This document shows, piece by piece, positions 51,284 through 62,282 of a DNA stretch of 64,000 bases. The stretch comes from Helianthus annuus (taxonomy: Eukaryota > Streptophyta > Magnoliopsida > Asterales > Asteraceae): assembly GCF_002127325.2 (NCBI RefSeq), contig NC_035448.2:63909751-63973750 (forward strand), in the 5' to 3' direction. Every line of letters starts with the position of its first letter. Positions within the stretch are counted from its first letter, which is position 1. The notes beneath the pieces are model-generated. The model made no database searches. It worked only from the letters and a program-made list of their open reading frames with translations, and was not told where the DNA came from. A program made the position numbers and the translations under genes.

Positions 51284-53656
51284 TTCCCTAGGCTTGGAGG
51301 CTGGTTTCATTAAAGAAGTGTAGCAGTTCTTTGCTTCCTGCTGATCACTCTCTATCTTCACCACACCCCATGGAGTTGGGAGCTTGACACATTGATGATA
51401 TGTTGAGGGGACCGCTTTCATATCATGTATCCATGGCCTGCCAATGAGAATCCTGCGAACAAAATGGTTAGAGATGATCTTGGAACAATCTCGGATTCAA
51501 GGATATTCATTCTTTTGAGGACATCCAACTGGATTATGTTCACCGAGCTTCTCCCGTCAATGAGAATCCTGCGAACAAAATGGTTAGAGATAAATAATGT
51601 AATAACTAAACCATCGTGATGAGGATCCTGTATGTCTACACGGTCATCCTCATCAAAGGATATCACTTTCTGCTGGGTAAGGATGGAAGTTCGAACAGGT
51701 CTGTCCCCATTCTCCATCTTTGTTTCCTTTACATGTCTCTTAGCTACTGAGAATGAAGTGCCACAGATATCAGAATCTCCGAAGATAAAATGAATGATTT
51801 GAGCATCAGCTGGTGGAGGAGGAGCTTTTTCAGGAACTTTCTTAGAATCCTGGATCCTTGATTTTTCCCTTTCGAGCAACTCCTTCAAGTATCCTTTGCT
51901 CAAAAGATAACCAATCTCCTTCCTTAATGCTATGCACTCATCTGTGAGATGACCAAAGTCCTCTTGATAAGCACACCACTTTGATTTATCTTTGGTAGCA
52001 GCTGGCTTCTCACTTTTCCTTGGCCATCTAGCTTTGTCACCTAAATTCTGCATAGCAAGGATTAGTTCACTATTATCAGCAGCAAAACAATATTCAGAGA
52101 TAGGAGGGTAATCCTCGTCATCTTCCTCTTGTTCCACAGCGTGCACATTCTGGTTGTCAGGTTTAGTGTATGACTTGTATCTGTTATTCTTGAAATAGGA
52201 TCCTTGTTTCTTACCCCATCTAGGTTCCTGCAAGGTGTCATAACAAGATCATAATAGAATTGAGAATCTTTTAGTAATCCCATTTTAAAAGCTTCAGCGG
52301 CAGCAATATCTAAGTTAGGGATTTCTAAGGATTCTTTACTAAATTTAGTTATATAATCCCTTAATGATTCATTATGACCTTGGGTGATCCTATATAAGTA
52401 ACTAGATGTTCTACTACATAAAAACTGATTATTGAACAAGTTAACCAAATGAGAAAATGAAGTAATTGAGTATGGAGGAAGACTTAGTCGCCATTTCAAA
52501 GTTGATCCGGTTAGTGTGGATCCGAAACCCTTGCAAAGACAGGCTTTTTTTAACCTTTCTGGAATGGGGTCAATCTCCATTCTTTCCCTGTATTGTGCCA
52601 CATGTTCTTCTGGGTCGGTGGTACCATCATACAGCTTCATATTAGGTGTTTGAACCGTTTTGGTATCTCAGCATTACATATGGGTGGTGCAAAGCGAGAC
52701 ACCTTGTGACTTCCATCTGGGATCTTAGGAATGGGTTTCTCCACCCCTGGGACACTGGATATCATATCCTTAAGCTTTTGTAACTCCTTAGCCATTGACT
52801 GATTGATTCTTGGTTCCTGCATGAGACCAAGATTACTACCATAAGATGTATTGAAAGTGTTACCTCCCGATTGGTTCGGAATTGGGATCCTAGAAGTGTA
52901 TCCAAAATGAGGCATCTCTGGTGCAAGAGTAGGACCAGATGAAGCAATGGTCTGCATGGGAATAAAGTCTCCCACATGAATCTCGGAGCTTCTGGGTTGT
53001 TGACTCCCTAAGGATCCTTGATCCTGGAAGATGTTGGATCCAAGATACATCGGTGCTGAAGGTCTTGGAGGATATTCCATGGATCCTTGAACCTACGATG
53101 ACGATCCTTGATGCTGAGGGTAAGATCCTTGAGCTGAAAGCGTCCGCATATATCCTCCCGGACTAGAGAAGGATCCTTGATGCTGAAAAGAGGATCCTTG
53201 AGGCTGGAAGTAGGATCCTTGAGCCTGCATCATAGCTGATGATCCATATTGCATACTTGATGATCCTCCTTGATGCTGGACACCTGATGCCTTGGAGTGC
53301 TGGATGGTTGTTGGTGGAGTAGTGAAATCCAACGACCTAGGCATCAATGGGGAGTGATCCTCCGCTGATTTCTTTAGTTTCTTAATTTCATCAATCTCAT
53401 GAAGGATCCTGCCATTAGTTTTATCCTGCTGTTGCATGTATCCTTTCATCTGCAAAATCAAAGAGTAAAGATCACTATTAGTAGGTGTAAAGGAAGTAAC
53501 ATCAGTAGTTGCTTTTGTGAAAACGAGGGTTGGCTTTTTTGGAGCATTCTCAGCATTCTTCTGAGATGCAGAGGGAGCTGGAGGCAATGGTGGAATGCCC
53601 TGTGATGAGGTGACCGGCGACATGGAGCTTGAAGTAGTTTTTCCCTGAGAAGCCAT
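51278..53656 (-). pseudogene. Element C gag-protease
   Basis: ATG 53656 (MASQGKTTSSS). Stop near 53093 and frameshifts near 52640 and 52230. The CHHC knuckle is WCAYQEDFGHLTDEC, with Gln in place of the first His. The protease reads LIDGRSS instead of LIDGGSS. A 34-bp segment (AATGAGAATCCTGCGAACA...) is duplicated at about 51433 and 51556 next to a deletion, as in repair scars. Confidence 0.85.
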
Positions 53657-53722
53657 GTGGTTGAATGTAATGCACAGAAACGAATGAAATGAACAAAGTT
53701 TTTCAAAGATGAAGCACCAATT

Positions 53723-53740
53723 GCCCCAATGTGGGCGCCA
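53723..53740 (-). other. Primer binding site of element C
   Basis: TGGCGCCCACATTGGGGC, two differences from A and E. Confidence 0.7.
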
Positions 53741-53743
53741 AAC

Positions 53744-54369
53744 TATTTTGGTCAACAATCATAACAAGGATAATGTAACCAAATCGGATTTTTGTGAGGT
53801 TGAGTGCTTGATTAGATGAACAAAGGTATGAACAATTATCCAAAGGAAATGACAATGAACACAAGGATTTATACGAGGAAAAAGGTCTTGATCAATATAT
53901 GATCTCCGGCATAAAAAACCTCGGATTGTGAAAACTATCACTATCAACTATATTGAACAAGAAAGGTTACAACTTTGGAAGATAACAAGCTCAATAAAAT
54001 GAATTGTTAATGTGAATGTGTGTGTTCGCCAATGAATGTCAGAGAGTTCGAATGTAAGCTGTTGTGTTTCTAAAATGAGCTTGTTAACCCCTTAAAAGTT
54101 AAAAAATATCCTAATAACTAACTCTCCGAAGAATGGTCATGACTCCCATGCATGTGCCAAAAATAGCATATTCCACAAATATTCCCGTGTCGACTCAGCC
54201 CAGATAACACCTGCAAATATAAACTAAGAACACAAGAAACATTTGTTAAAAACATAAACATTAGTAAGGATCCTGGATCCTTAGACTCCCTGCATTATCC
54301 ATTAAGGATCCGTGATCCAGATCCATTCTCAGGATGGATGATCCTTAGCAGAAAATCCATGTCCTAACA
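53744..54369 (-). repeat. 5' LTR of element C
   Basis: 626 bp. The usual terminal CCAAAACA is mutated to CCAAAATA. It keeps the shared block near 53869-53935. Confidence 0.8.
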
Positions 54370-54536
54370 GTGATGTATTTTTGTTGGACTTTGTACCTAC
54401 AAACATTGCACGCATCATAGTACCAGATCTTTTCGGTACAAATAGACTTGAAGCTTTTCGGTACAAATATACTTGATGGTACCAACAATGACAACACTTT
54501 TCTCCTTAAAAATAGTAATTTAGAAATTAACATTTT
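54370..54536. other. 167-bp spacer between C and D
   Basis: Contains a 19-20 bp near-duplication of CTTTTCGGTACAAATA. No other feature. Confidence 0.5.
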
Positions 54537-55254
54537 TGTTTTGGTCAAAAATCAAGCTAAGATAATGCAACCAAATCTTTATGTGTGAGGTGTGATTCTT
54601 GAATCAATGAACAATATTAAGGATCACCCAGAAATGTAATGAACAAGTGACACAATGATTTATACGAGGAAAAAGCCCTTGATCAAGAGTTGATCTCTGG
54701 CATAAAAAACCTCGGGTGATGGAAACTACCGATCACCAACTTAAATTAAATAAAATGTGTTTTACAACTTCGGATGATAGCGAGTTAGTTACAAGGATCA
54801 CTAGAGTCCAATGTGTAACAATGATGTGTAATCGCCGAGCAAAGTGTTGTAAACTGATGAGAGCAGTACGAGTGTGTGCGTGTTTAGCCAAAAATAGCCA
54901 AGTGTTTTTATCTAGCTCGCTATCCCCTTTTAAATTTAGTAAATATCTAAATAACTAACTATCCGCAATTCATGCCCTCTCCCCACGATCTCCATAACGT
55001 TCACCATGGTCAAGCACGTGCGGAATAAAAGAGAATATGCTCCAGGAATATCGCCATGACTAAGTCCAAGCACGTACTCCTGCAAAACAATTCCATATTC
55101 AAAGTAGACAATCGTTAGTGTAAGGATCACTATAATGATCCTGGATCCTGATCCTACAATACTCTCTGAGGATCACTAATTCAGACAGAATTAAGGATCC
55201 TTAAACCCTACAGTAATTGAGGATCACTGATCATAGGAAAATCTTCCCCTAACA
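54537..55254 (-). repeat. 3' LTR of element D
   Basis: 718 bp, TGTTTTGGTC to CCCCTAACA on the plus strand. It is similar to B's LTR. The PPT lies at 55255-55268. Confidence 0.88.
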
Positions 55255-55407
55255 ATTGCCCCCAAAATACAAGGAGTAAAAATGTAAATAACGAGTTGTA
55301 TTTTCTCGTTCTTATCTGCAACGAATCAACGGATAACTAGCCGTTGAAGACGGACTAGCCGTTACAAGCCTGACGTCGCTGAAGTGACTATCCTGCAAGT
55401 TCATTAT

Positions 55408-55413
55408 TATAAA
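55408..55413 (+). promoter_or_regulatory. TATA box of the antisense gene in D
   Basis: TATAAA 147 bases before the ATG, at the same place as in A and B. Confidence 0.55.
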
Positions 55414-55554
55414 TTGAAGTTAGGGATAGAGATCAATTTGCATTTAAAATCAAGAAAGACTCCCTTTAAATCCACATTCGAAGATTAAGCAGGTATCTCT
55501 CTTCCTCTTCTTCCTTTATGTTTTCTTTTCCTGGTCATCTTCTTCTCCACCATC

Positions 55555-57181
55555 ATGACTAAAATGATGCTAAGATCCTCCCCGGCTAAGGATCACACAA
55601 AAGACAGTCTTTTTAAGAGCCAGGGGATCATCGAAGATTCCATGAAAGAACGATGCTGCTTCACTAATCCACAAATAGACAGAATCCGTCATTGCTTTCC
55701 GGCGAGTACCGTTTTCAAAACCTTTGACCCCACCATTCTGAGCGATTTTATTTCTAAAACCTGGGTAGCTTTCCCGGTCACTCCATTCATAATAGGATAC
55801 ACATACCCTTTCCCTGAATTCACCCAATCTTTCTTTTCCCTCACCGGCATCTCCTATATTCAAGCTATGCTAATGATGTGGAGGGTCTTGATCACCCTTG
55901 AAAGAATCATTGAGCAAGAAGGTATTGATCTGGGAATGTCGGAGTTGGCAGAGATGTACAACCTAGTGAGCCACGGATCCCACCGATATTTATTCAAACA
56001 TAAACCCGGCGAAGAACACCCCATCCTCAAGACTACCAAAAATGATACCAACTGGAAAAGGAGGTTCTTCTTTGTCAGGAAGGATACCATTCCAAACGGG
56101 AAGGATTTGCCAAGGAAGTGGGCCACCCATGGTAGGATAGAGGATCCTTAGAAGGATCAACGAATAAGCTTGCTCTGGTGAGGATCACTAACATGTTTTC
56201 GTTTCTTTTGTGCGGCTATTTCTGTTTCACACATTATACCATCACCTGCCACCAAGGAGAGGCTTGCTGCTTTCAGAAAACTTGATCCTGCAACAAGGTT
56301 ATTTCAAGCCATTACCCAGGATTATCAAGAAGTATCCTTAGGTTCTGTAACAATGTCAAGTAAGTATCCTGTTGTTTGCATAATTAAATGTTTAATTAAA
56401 TAGTTAAATAGAAATTGGATAAGGATACTTATCTGTTTTGGATGTGTTGGTGCTGGAAAGTCATCGAAGTCTGCTTCTCGCTTTAGTGTCACTGATCTTG
56501 ACACCGTCCGATCCAGAAAGAAAAAGTCTGCCGCTAGCCCCTCCGTCATAGTCCCCAAAGCAACCACTTCGAAGGGAAGAGGTGGGAAGAAGAGAAAGGC
56601 TGCCGGTACCCTTGAAGGCATTCCCCTGATCCAGCATCAGTTCGAGGAATACGTTGCTGATGTAAGAATAGCTGATCCTTAAATGTGATTCTTGTACATG
56701 ATCCTTCCATACTGACAGTAAAGGATCCTAAATTATATCCTCTCTTTTGCAAAAATTTGCTGAAATCCGGGACTACGTTGGGAACGTTGAAGAGCTTGAA
56801 GAAAAATACTCGGACCTTCAACAAGTGGCGGTGCTCAAGGATCACAAGATTGCTTCCCTTGAAAAGGACCTCAGTGATGCCAAAACTCAGACGGTTAAAG
56901 CTCAGATCAACACTGATTATGAAAAGCACGAGATCATGGAGGATGCTAAAGTCTCCGCTGCCATTGCCATGTACAAAACCAAGTTGCAGATGGCCCAAGA
57001 AGCTCAGGATCCTAATTTTGACAGGAGCAACTGGGACATGGAGGGCTGGAAGGCTAGGCTGGCTGAGTTGGAGGACGAAGAGGAGGCTGATGAGGTTCTG
57101 GCAATTGAGGCGACCAACAGCGGCAAGGATCAGGGTGGAGAAGCAAGTGGAGCTGGTGAAGGTGATGCAGCGAAGGTGTAA
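55555..57181 (+). pseudogene. Antisense extra gene of D, Transposase_28-like, splice acceptors damaged
   Basis: ATG 55555 (MTKMMLRSSPAKDH). Inferred exon 1 is 55555-56131 (577 nt) and exon 2 is 56216-56359 (144 nt), the same sizes as in B. Exon 3 ends at 56661. The last exon starts at about 56753 and ends at TAA 57181. Exon 1 holds the Transposase_28-like domain (YTYPFPEFTQSFFSLTG, NDTNWKRRFFFVRKD), read through to a stop at 56151 if unspliced. The last exon is coiled coil (LEEKYSDLQQ, LEKDLSDAK) plus acidic tail. Acceptor AG is GG before exon 2 and AA before exon 4, so normal splicing is doubtful. Function unknown. Confidence 0.75.
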
Positions 57182-57437
57182 GCTGCATGAATGGGCAATG
57201 ATGGACACTTCTAGACATAGCTGGAGCCCATTTTTTTAAGTTTGGTAGTTTGTTTTGTTGAACAATGATGGGTTGTGTTTTGAACAATAGTTACTAGGTT
57301 TATGGATCAAGGATCCTCGGACAATAGGTAGGATAATAGGTGGTGGAGGGATCCTTTGTTTGGGGGATGAAGCCACTTGTTATCCTGCCACCTTTAATTT
57401 CCTACACTGTTATGACCACATGAAAAATGGACACCCT

Positions 57438-57491
57438 TTGCCAACCCATGTGGACGGGCCACATTTTGCTGGTAGAAATGTGGGTTGGCAA
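57438..57491 (+). other. Conserved hairpin downstream of the antisense gene (D)
   Basis: Same 11-bp outer stem and inner TGTGG/CCACA stem as in A. Confidence 0.65.
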
Positions 57492-57952
57492 TTTTGACAA
57501 CCTTAAAGGGTTGAACATTTTGTGAATAAATAAAATCTTAACTTTTTGGCTTATCCTACGTTGTTATCCTTATGAATCCTTTAGTTTCCCACTGTTATTA
57601 TATACTTTGTTTGAATAAGAAAGGTTAAACAAATTATGTTTAAGAATTTTAGGATATGATCCAAGATCAAATATCCTATAGTCGAAAAACTTTAGAAAGG
57701 TTATGTCGTTTTAGGATCATTGGGTCTGTTGTCAAAGAATAAGGGTCACTTATATAATTGATAAATAAAATCAAGGTGATTTAAGGATCATAATCCAAGT
57801 TAGGATCCTAACTCCTCAACAATAATGATTAGGATAATCAAAAAGACAAACCTTAGTGGAAGGTAAGGATCAAGGATCCTTGCTTGTTTAACTTTGAAAA
57901 CCTGAAATAGAATATAACTTAGGACTAAGCCAACATATAAGAGAAGTTAGTG

Positions 57953-58061
57953 ACTGGGGACAAGCCCAACAATTATGGGGACAAGCCCAATATACTGGGG
58001 ACAAGCCCAAAGGATAACTGGGGACAAGCCCAAAGGATAACTGGGGACAAGCCCAAAGGAT
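57953..58061. repeat. Short tandem repeat array of element D, about 5 units
   Basis: Units CTGGGGACAAGCCCAAAGGATAA, the first two degenerate. Two more units lie at about 58299-58336. Confidence 0.85.
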
Positions 58062-58414
58062 CTTGTGTAAACTGGAGTATGGCCCTCACTGGCGACTATC
58101 CAAACATAGTGACATGAAAATGCCAAAACCTTAGCTAACGTGAAAACCTTAGAAACCTTAGGAACGGATGTATGGTACGTCTACAGTTATACGTAGGATC
58201 CCAGATACAGCGAGTACAATGAAATTGTCAGCCCCTAAAGCGAGTACTGGTCCCATTGCCATGAACTATACCAGGATCATCGTGCACTACTGGCGATACT
58301 GGGGACATGCCCAAAAACTGGGGACTAGCCCAAAGAACTTGATGCTTCTGTAGAGACTTTCTGCAAAACTTAAAACAAGTGAAAGGAGGATGAAGGATCC
58401 AGGATCCTTATCCT

Positions 58415-58439
58415 TATATATATATATATATATATATAT
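58415..58439. repeat. Short TA microsatellite in element D
   Basis: About 12 TA units downstream of pol. Absent from A and B at this place. Confidence 0.9.
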
Positions 58440-58549
58440 GATAATTAAGGATGGAAATAGTTTAAGATTGGATCATTACCAAAATGAGGATCCTTTGTCA
58501 TGTAAGGATCCTTCGAGGATACTCCTTAGCTAAGGATCATGGATCCTTA

Positions 58550-58849
58550 TCACATGAAGTATTTCTTCAAGTGGACAGCATTCCAAGCTCTTGGTAACAA
58601 ATCACCTTCCATTGTCAGCAAACGATATGCCCCCTTTCCTACTTCAGCTTCAATCAAATAAGGGCCTTCCCACTTTGGTGCCAACTTTCCATCAGCAGGA
58701 TTGGTGGTATTCTGAAATGCTTTCCTCAACACCATATCACCAACTTTGAATTTCCTGATCCTGACATTCTTGTTGTAAGCTCCAGCCATCCTTCGTTGAT
58801 AACTGGCCATCCTTATCCTTGCCAAATCCCTGAGTTCTTCTATAGTATC
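58550..58849 (-). pseudogene. Integrase C-terminus of element D, truncated by insertion
   Basis: 100 codons from GAT-ACT-ATA to TGA, collinear with B's 10271-10570. It contains RIRMASYQRRMAGAYNKN and ends HLKKYFM. Upstream codons are displaced by element E. Confidence 0.9.
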
Positions 58850-59571
58850 TGTTAGGGCTGGATTTTTATAACACATCATCCTTACATGTGATCCTAACCA
58901 GTGATCCTTGTTTCTTTGGCAGATAGTGATCCTCAGCAGAGTTCCAGGATCAGGATCAGGGACCATCATAGGGATCCTCATGCTAACAGTTGTTTTCATT
59001 GAATTTAATGTTATCTTGCAGGAATGTCTAGCAGGATCCGCTCTTAGCATCGCAAACAAGGGACGCGTCTTTACAACTTTGGCATATGCTTAATCAGAGA
59101 TGAACGTTGTAGAGGATATGGAAACTCGGCATGATTTAAGGGCGATAATTTAGGCTAGATTTACTTTTATTTCTAAAGGGGTAATGAGCTGATTGTTAGT
59201 TTATTTACCTAAAATAGGTCACTCACACTTGTATATATAACACTCTTCCCCATTCGGAAGACACACAACAACACATTTCTCACACGCTTAGACACTCGAT
59301 ACTATAGTGATCCTTGTACTCAGCTCATTATCATCCGAATTTGTAACCATTTTTTGTTATATTGAAGTTTGGTGATCGGTAGTTGCCATCACCCGAGGTT
59401 TTTTATGCCGGAGATCATTCATTGATCAAGGGCTTTTTCCTCGTATAAATCCTTGTGTCACTTGCATATTTCAAAATAAAGTGATCCTTTATTTTTTCAA
59501 CAAACCAAGCATCATTCCCCGTTTACTTAGAGTTTGGTTGCATTATCCTTGTGTGATTTTTGACCAAAACA
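58850..59571 (+). repeat. 5' LTR of element E
   Basis: 722 bp, TGTTAGGGCTGG to TTGACCAAAACA. TATATATAA lies at about 59232-59240. It is preceded by CTATAGTATC of element D. Confidence 0.93.
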
Positions 59572-59574
59572 GTT

Positions 59575-59592
59575 TGGCGCCCACCGTGGGGC
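59575..59592 (+). other. Primer binding site of element E
   Basis: TGGCGCCCACCGTGGGGC, identical to A. Confidence 0.75.
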
Positions 59593-59648
59593 AATTGGTG
59601 CTTCATTCATAAGAAAACTTTCTGTTCGAAATCATTTCAAAGAATTAC

Positions 59649-62276
59649 ATGGCTTCATCATTGAAGAATACATCCACGGCGATGTCTGCAGTCACCTCGT
59701 CTCAGAACACTCTGCCTTTGCCTCCACCACCGGCAGGATCTCAAAAAAATGCTGAGAAGAGACCAACTCCTACTTTCTCTAAACCTCCATCTTCTTCTGC
59801 TATGAATTCTTCTGGTCCCAGTACTAGTGATGTATTTACTTTGATTTTGCAGATGAAGGATAGTATGCAGCAGCAGGATGAAACTAATGACAGGATCATC
59901 AGGGAAATCGGAGATCTCAAAAGACAAAAGAAAGCGGCAGAGGATCATTCCCCACTGATGCCCAAATCTTTAAGTTTTGATACTCCGATGATCACTTCTC
60001 AGCCATCAGGAGTCCCAGACGTTCAAATTGTGGGAGGATCAAAAGGATTGCACCTCGGATCGGCAATAATGACTCAGGCATCGGGCTCACATTTTCAGCC
60101 GGCAGGATCCTATCCTCAGCATATGGGATCCTTCGTGAATTCAGGAGCCTATCCAGGAGCGCAACAGTTTCAAGGATCCTACTTTGTTCCAGGATCATCC
60201 CAGGTTCAAGGATCCTCCTTTGTTCCAGGATCATCCCAAGTTCAAGGATCCTTCTTTGTTCCAGGATCATCCCAGGTTCAAGGATCCTCCTTTGTTCCAG
60301 GATCGTCTCAGATACCAGGATCCTCCCAGATGCCAGGATCCCTAAAGAGTTTGCAAATAGGAAATCTAGATGTCCATCAAGGGGATTTCATTCCAATACA
60401 GACCATTGCCTCCACTGGTCCCTCCATCATCCCAGAATCCCAGCCATATGGATTCACACCCAGTATTCCTAACCTGAACCCAATGGGAGGTAACACCTTA
60501 AATAATTATCTTACCACTAACCATGGATTCGTGCAGGATACAGGTATCAATCATGCTATGGCCAGGGAGTTGCAGAAGCTGAAGGATATGATCTCAAGTG
60601 TTCCAGGGGTAGTCAAGCCTATCCCGGAGATTGCAGATGGAAGCCATAAGGTATCTCGTTTTGCACCACCAATTTGTGATGCAGAGGTACCCAAAAGGTT
60701 CCATATCCCTACTATGAAGCTGTATGATGGTACAACGGATCCTGAGGAGCACATAGCACAATACAGGGAGAGGATGAAGATCAATCCAATCCCAGAAAAG
60801 TTAAATGAAGCATGCCTATGTAAAGGATTTGGATCCACTCTTACTGGATCAGCTCTTAAATGGCTGCTAAGTCTTCCCCCTTACTCTATCACTTCATTTG
60901 CTAATTTAGTTAATTTATTCAATAATCAATTCTCTTGTAGTAGAAAATTTGAAAGATTAACTTATGATTTATACAGGGTAACTCAAAGTCATAATGAATC
61001 ATTAAGGGATTATATAACTAAATTCAGTAAAGAATCCTTGGACATTCCCAACTTGGATATGGCCACGGCTGTTGAGGCCTTCAAAATGGGACTGCTTAAG
61101 GATTCATTGTTCTATGATGATCTTGTTATGACACCGTGTAGGAACCTAGATGAAGTAAGAACTCGGGCACTCAGGTTCATCCGGCTAGAGGATGACAAGA
61201 GGATCCAGGAAAGACAAGTAGGATCCTCAAAACAGGAAAAGCAAGGATCCTCCTTCAAGAACAATAAATTCAAATCCTACCATAAAAATGACAACCAGAA
61301 CGTGCATGCTGTTGACCAAGAAGAGGATGATGATGATGATTATCCTCCGATTTCTGAATATTGTTTTTCTGTTGACAATCATGAACTAATCCTTGCAATG
61401 CAGAATCTAGGAGAAAAAGCCAGGTGGCCCAGAAAGAATGATAAACCATCCGGGACTAAAGACAAGTCAAAGTGGTGTGCATACCACGAGGATTTCGGGC
61501 ATCTAACTGAAGAATGCATCGCACTAAGAAAGGAAATTGGATATCTGCTAAGCAAGGGGCATCTAAAAGAGTTGTTGGGAAGAAAAAAGCAAAGGACTCA
61601 GGATCCTGAAAGGATCCCTGAAAAGGCTCCAGCCCCTCCGGCGAATGCACAAGTGATCAACTTTATTTCCGGAGGATCAGACATCTGTGGTACATCCTTC
61701 TCAGCGGCTAAAAGGCATGCAAAGGAAGCAAAAATGGATAATGGAGAAAGACCTATCCGAACATCAAGTATCTCGGAAGGAAATACGATAACATTTGATG
61801 AGGATGACCGCATTAACATCCAGGATCCCCATCATGATAGTTTAGTTATTACTCTATTTATTTCTAACCATTTTGTCCGCAGGATCCTTATCGACGGAGG
61901 AAGCTCGGTAAACATTATCCAGCTTGATGTCCTAAAGAAGATGGGTATCCCAGAATCAGACATCACACCAAGATCCTCTGTACTTGTGGGATTCAGTGGA
62001 GAAACTAAGAAAACTCTGGGGGACAACAAACTCCCAATCTACGTGGAAGGATTACATAATTATCAAAAATTTTGTGTTATTGACTGTTTATCTTGTTGTA
62101 ATGTTATCCTTGGCAGGCCCTGGATACATGATATGAAAGCAGTCCCATCCACCTACCATCAATGTGTGAAACTCCGTAGCCCATGGGGGATAATCAAAAT
62201 CGACAGTGACCAGCAGGAGGCTAAGGATTGTTATACCTCATCCATGAAACCAACCTCGAAGCCAAGGGAGCAATAG
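59649..62276 (+). CDS. Element E gag-protease polyprotein
   Basis: 875 residues from ATG 59649 to the UAG at 62274-62276, with no interruption. Residues 1-290 are low complexity, with four copies of the 12-residue FVPGSSQVQGSS-type repeat (A has three) at about 178-225. The capsid-like region (about 355-520) has KLYDGTTDPEEHIAQY. An acidic stretch (EEDDDDDYPP) and the CHHC knuckle WCAYHEDFGHLTEEC (about 598) follow. The protease at about 730-870 has LIDGGSS and NVILGRPW. It would form particles and cleave gag-pol. The only open gag in the window. Confidence 0.93.
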   Translation: MASSLKNTSTAMSAVTSSQNTLPLPPPPAGSQKNAEKRPTPTFSKPPSSSAMNSSGPSTSDVFTLILQMKDSMQQQDETNDRIIREIGDLKRQKKAAEDHSPLMPKSLSFDTPMITSQPSGVPDVQIVGGSKGLHLGSAIMTQASGSHFQPAGSYPQHMGSFVNSGAYPGAQQFQGSYFVPGSSQVQGSSFVPGSSQVQGSFFVPGSSQVQGSSFVPGSSQIPGSSQMPGSLKSLQIGNLDVHQGDFIPIQTIASTGPSIIPESQPYGFTPSIPNLNPMGGNTLNNYLTTNHGFVQDTGINHAMARELQKLKDMISSVPGVVKPIPEIADGSHKVSRFAPPICDAEVPKRFHIPTMKLYDGTTDPEEHIAQYRERMKINPIPEKLNEACLCKGFGSTLTGSALKWLLSLPPYSITSFANLVNLFNNQFSCSRKFERLTYDLYRVTQSHNESLRDYITKFSKESLDIPNLDMATAVEAFKMGLLKDSLFYDDLVMTPCRNLDEVRTRALRFIRLEDDKRIQERQVGSSKQEKQGSSFKNNKFKSYHKNDNQNVHAVDQEEDDDDDYPPISEYCFSVDNHELILAMQNLGEKARWPRKNDKPSGTKDKSKWCAYHEDFGHLTEECIALRKEIGYLLSKGHLKELLGRKKQRTQDPERIPEKAPAPPANAQVINFISGGSDICGTSFSAAKRHAKEAKMDNGERPIRTSSISEGNTITFDEDDRINIQDPHHDSLVITLFISNHFVRRILIDGGSSVNIIQLDVLKKMGIPESDITPRSSVLVGFSGETKKTLGDNKLPIYVEGLHNYQKFCVIDCLSCCNVILGRPWIHDMKAVPSTYHQCVKLRSPWGIIKIDSDQQEAKDCYTSSMKPTSKPREQ

Positions 62277-62282
62277 CAATTA
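62271..62282 (+). promoter_or_regulatory. Leaky-stop context CAA-UAG-CAA-UUA (element E)
   Basis: UAG lies between protease and RT in the same frame, with the UAG-CAR-YYA context. No ATG follows directly, so RT would depend on readthrough. Confidence 0.75.

Larger units (their letters stand above)
49950..54369 (-). mobile_element. Element C: truncated Tat element
   Basis: 5' LTR, PBS, gag-protease and RT are present. The sequence breaks off in the RNase H region near 49950, where CAAAACCCAATTC occurs twice. Integrase, antisense gene and 3' LTR are missing. It is related to A/E and B/D but more diverged and heavily mutated. Confidence 0.88.
54537..58849 (-). mobile_element. Element D: 3' part of a Tat element, split by E
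   Basis: Mirror image of element B: 3' LTR, PPT, antisense gene on the plus strand, short-repeat cassette and the last 100 codons of integrase. It is cut at CTATAGTATC, where element E begins. The outer flank differs from B's, so D and B are separate insertions. Confidence 0.9.
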
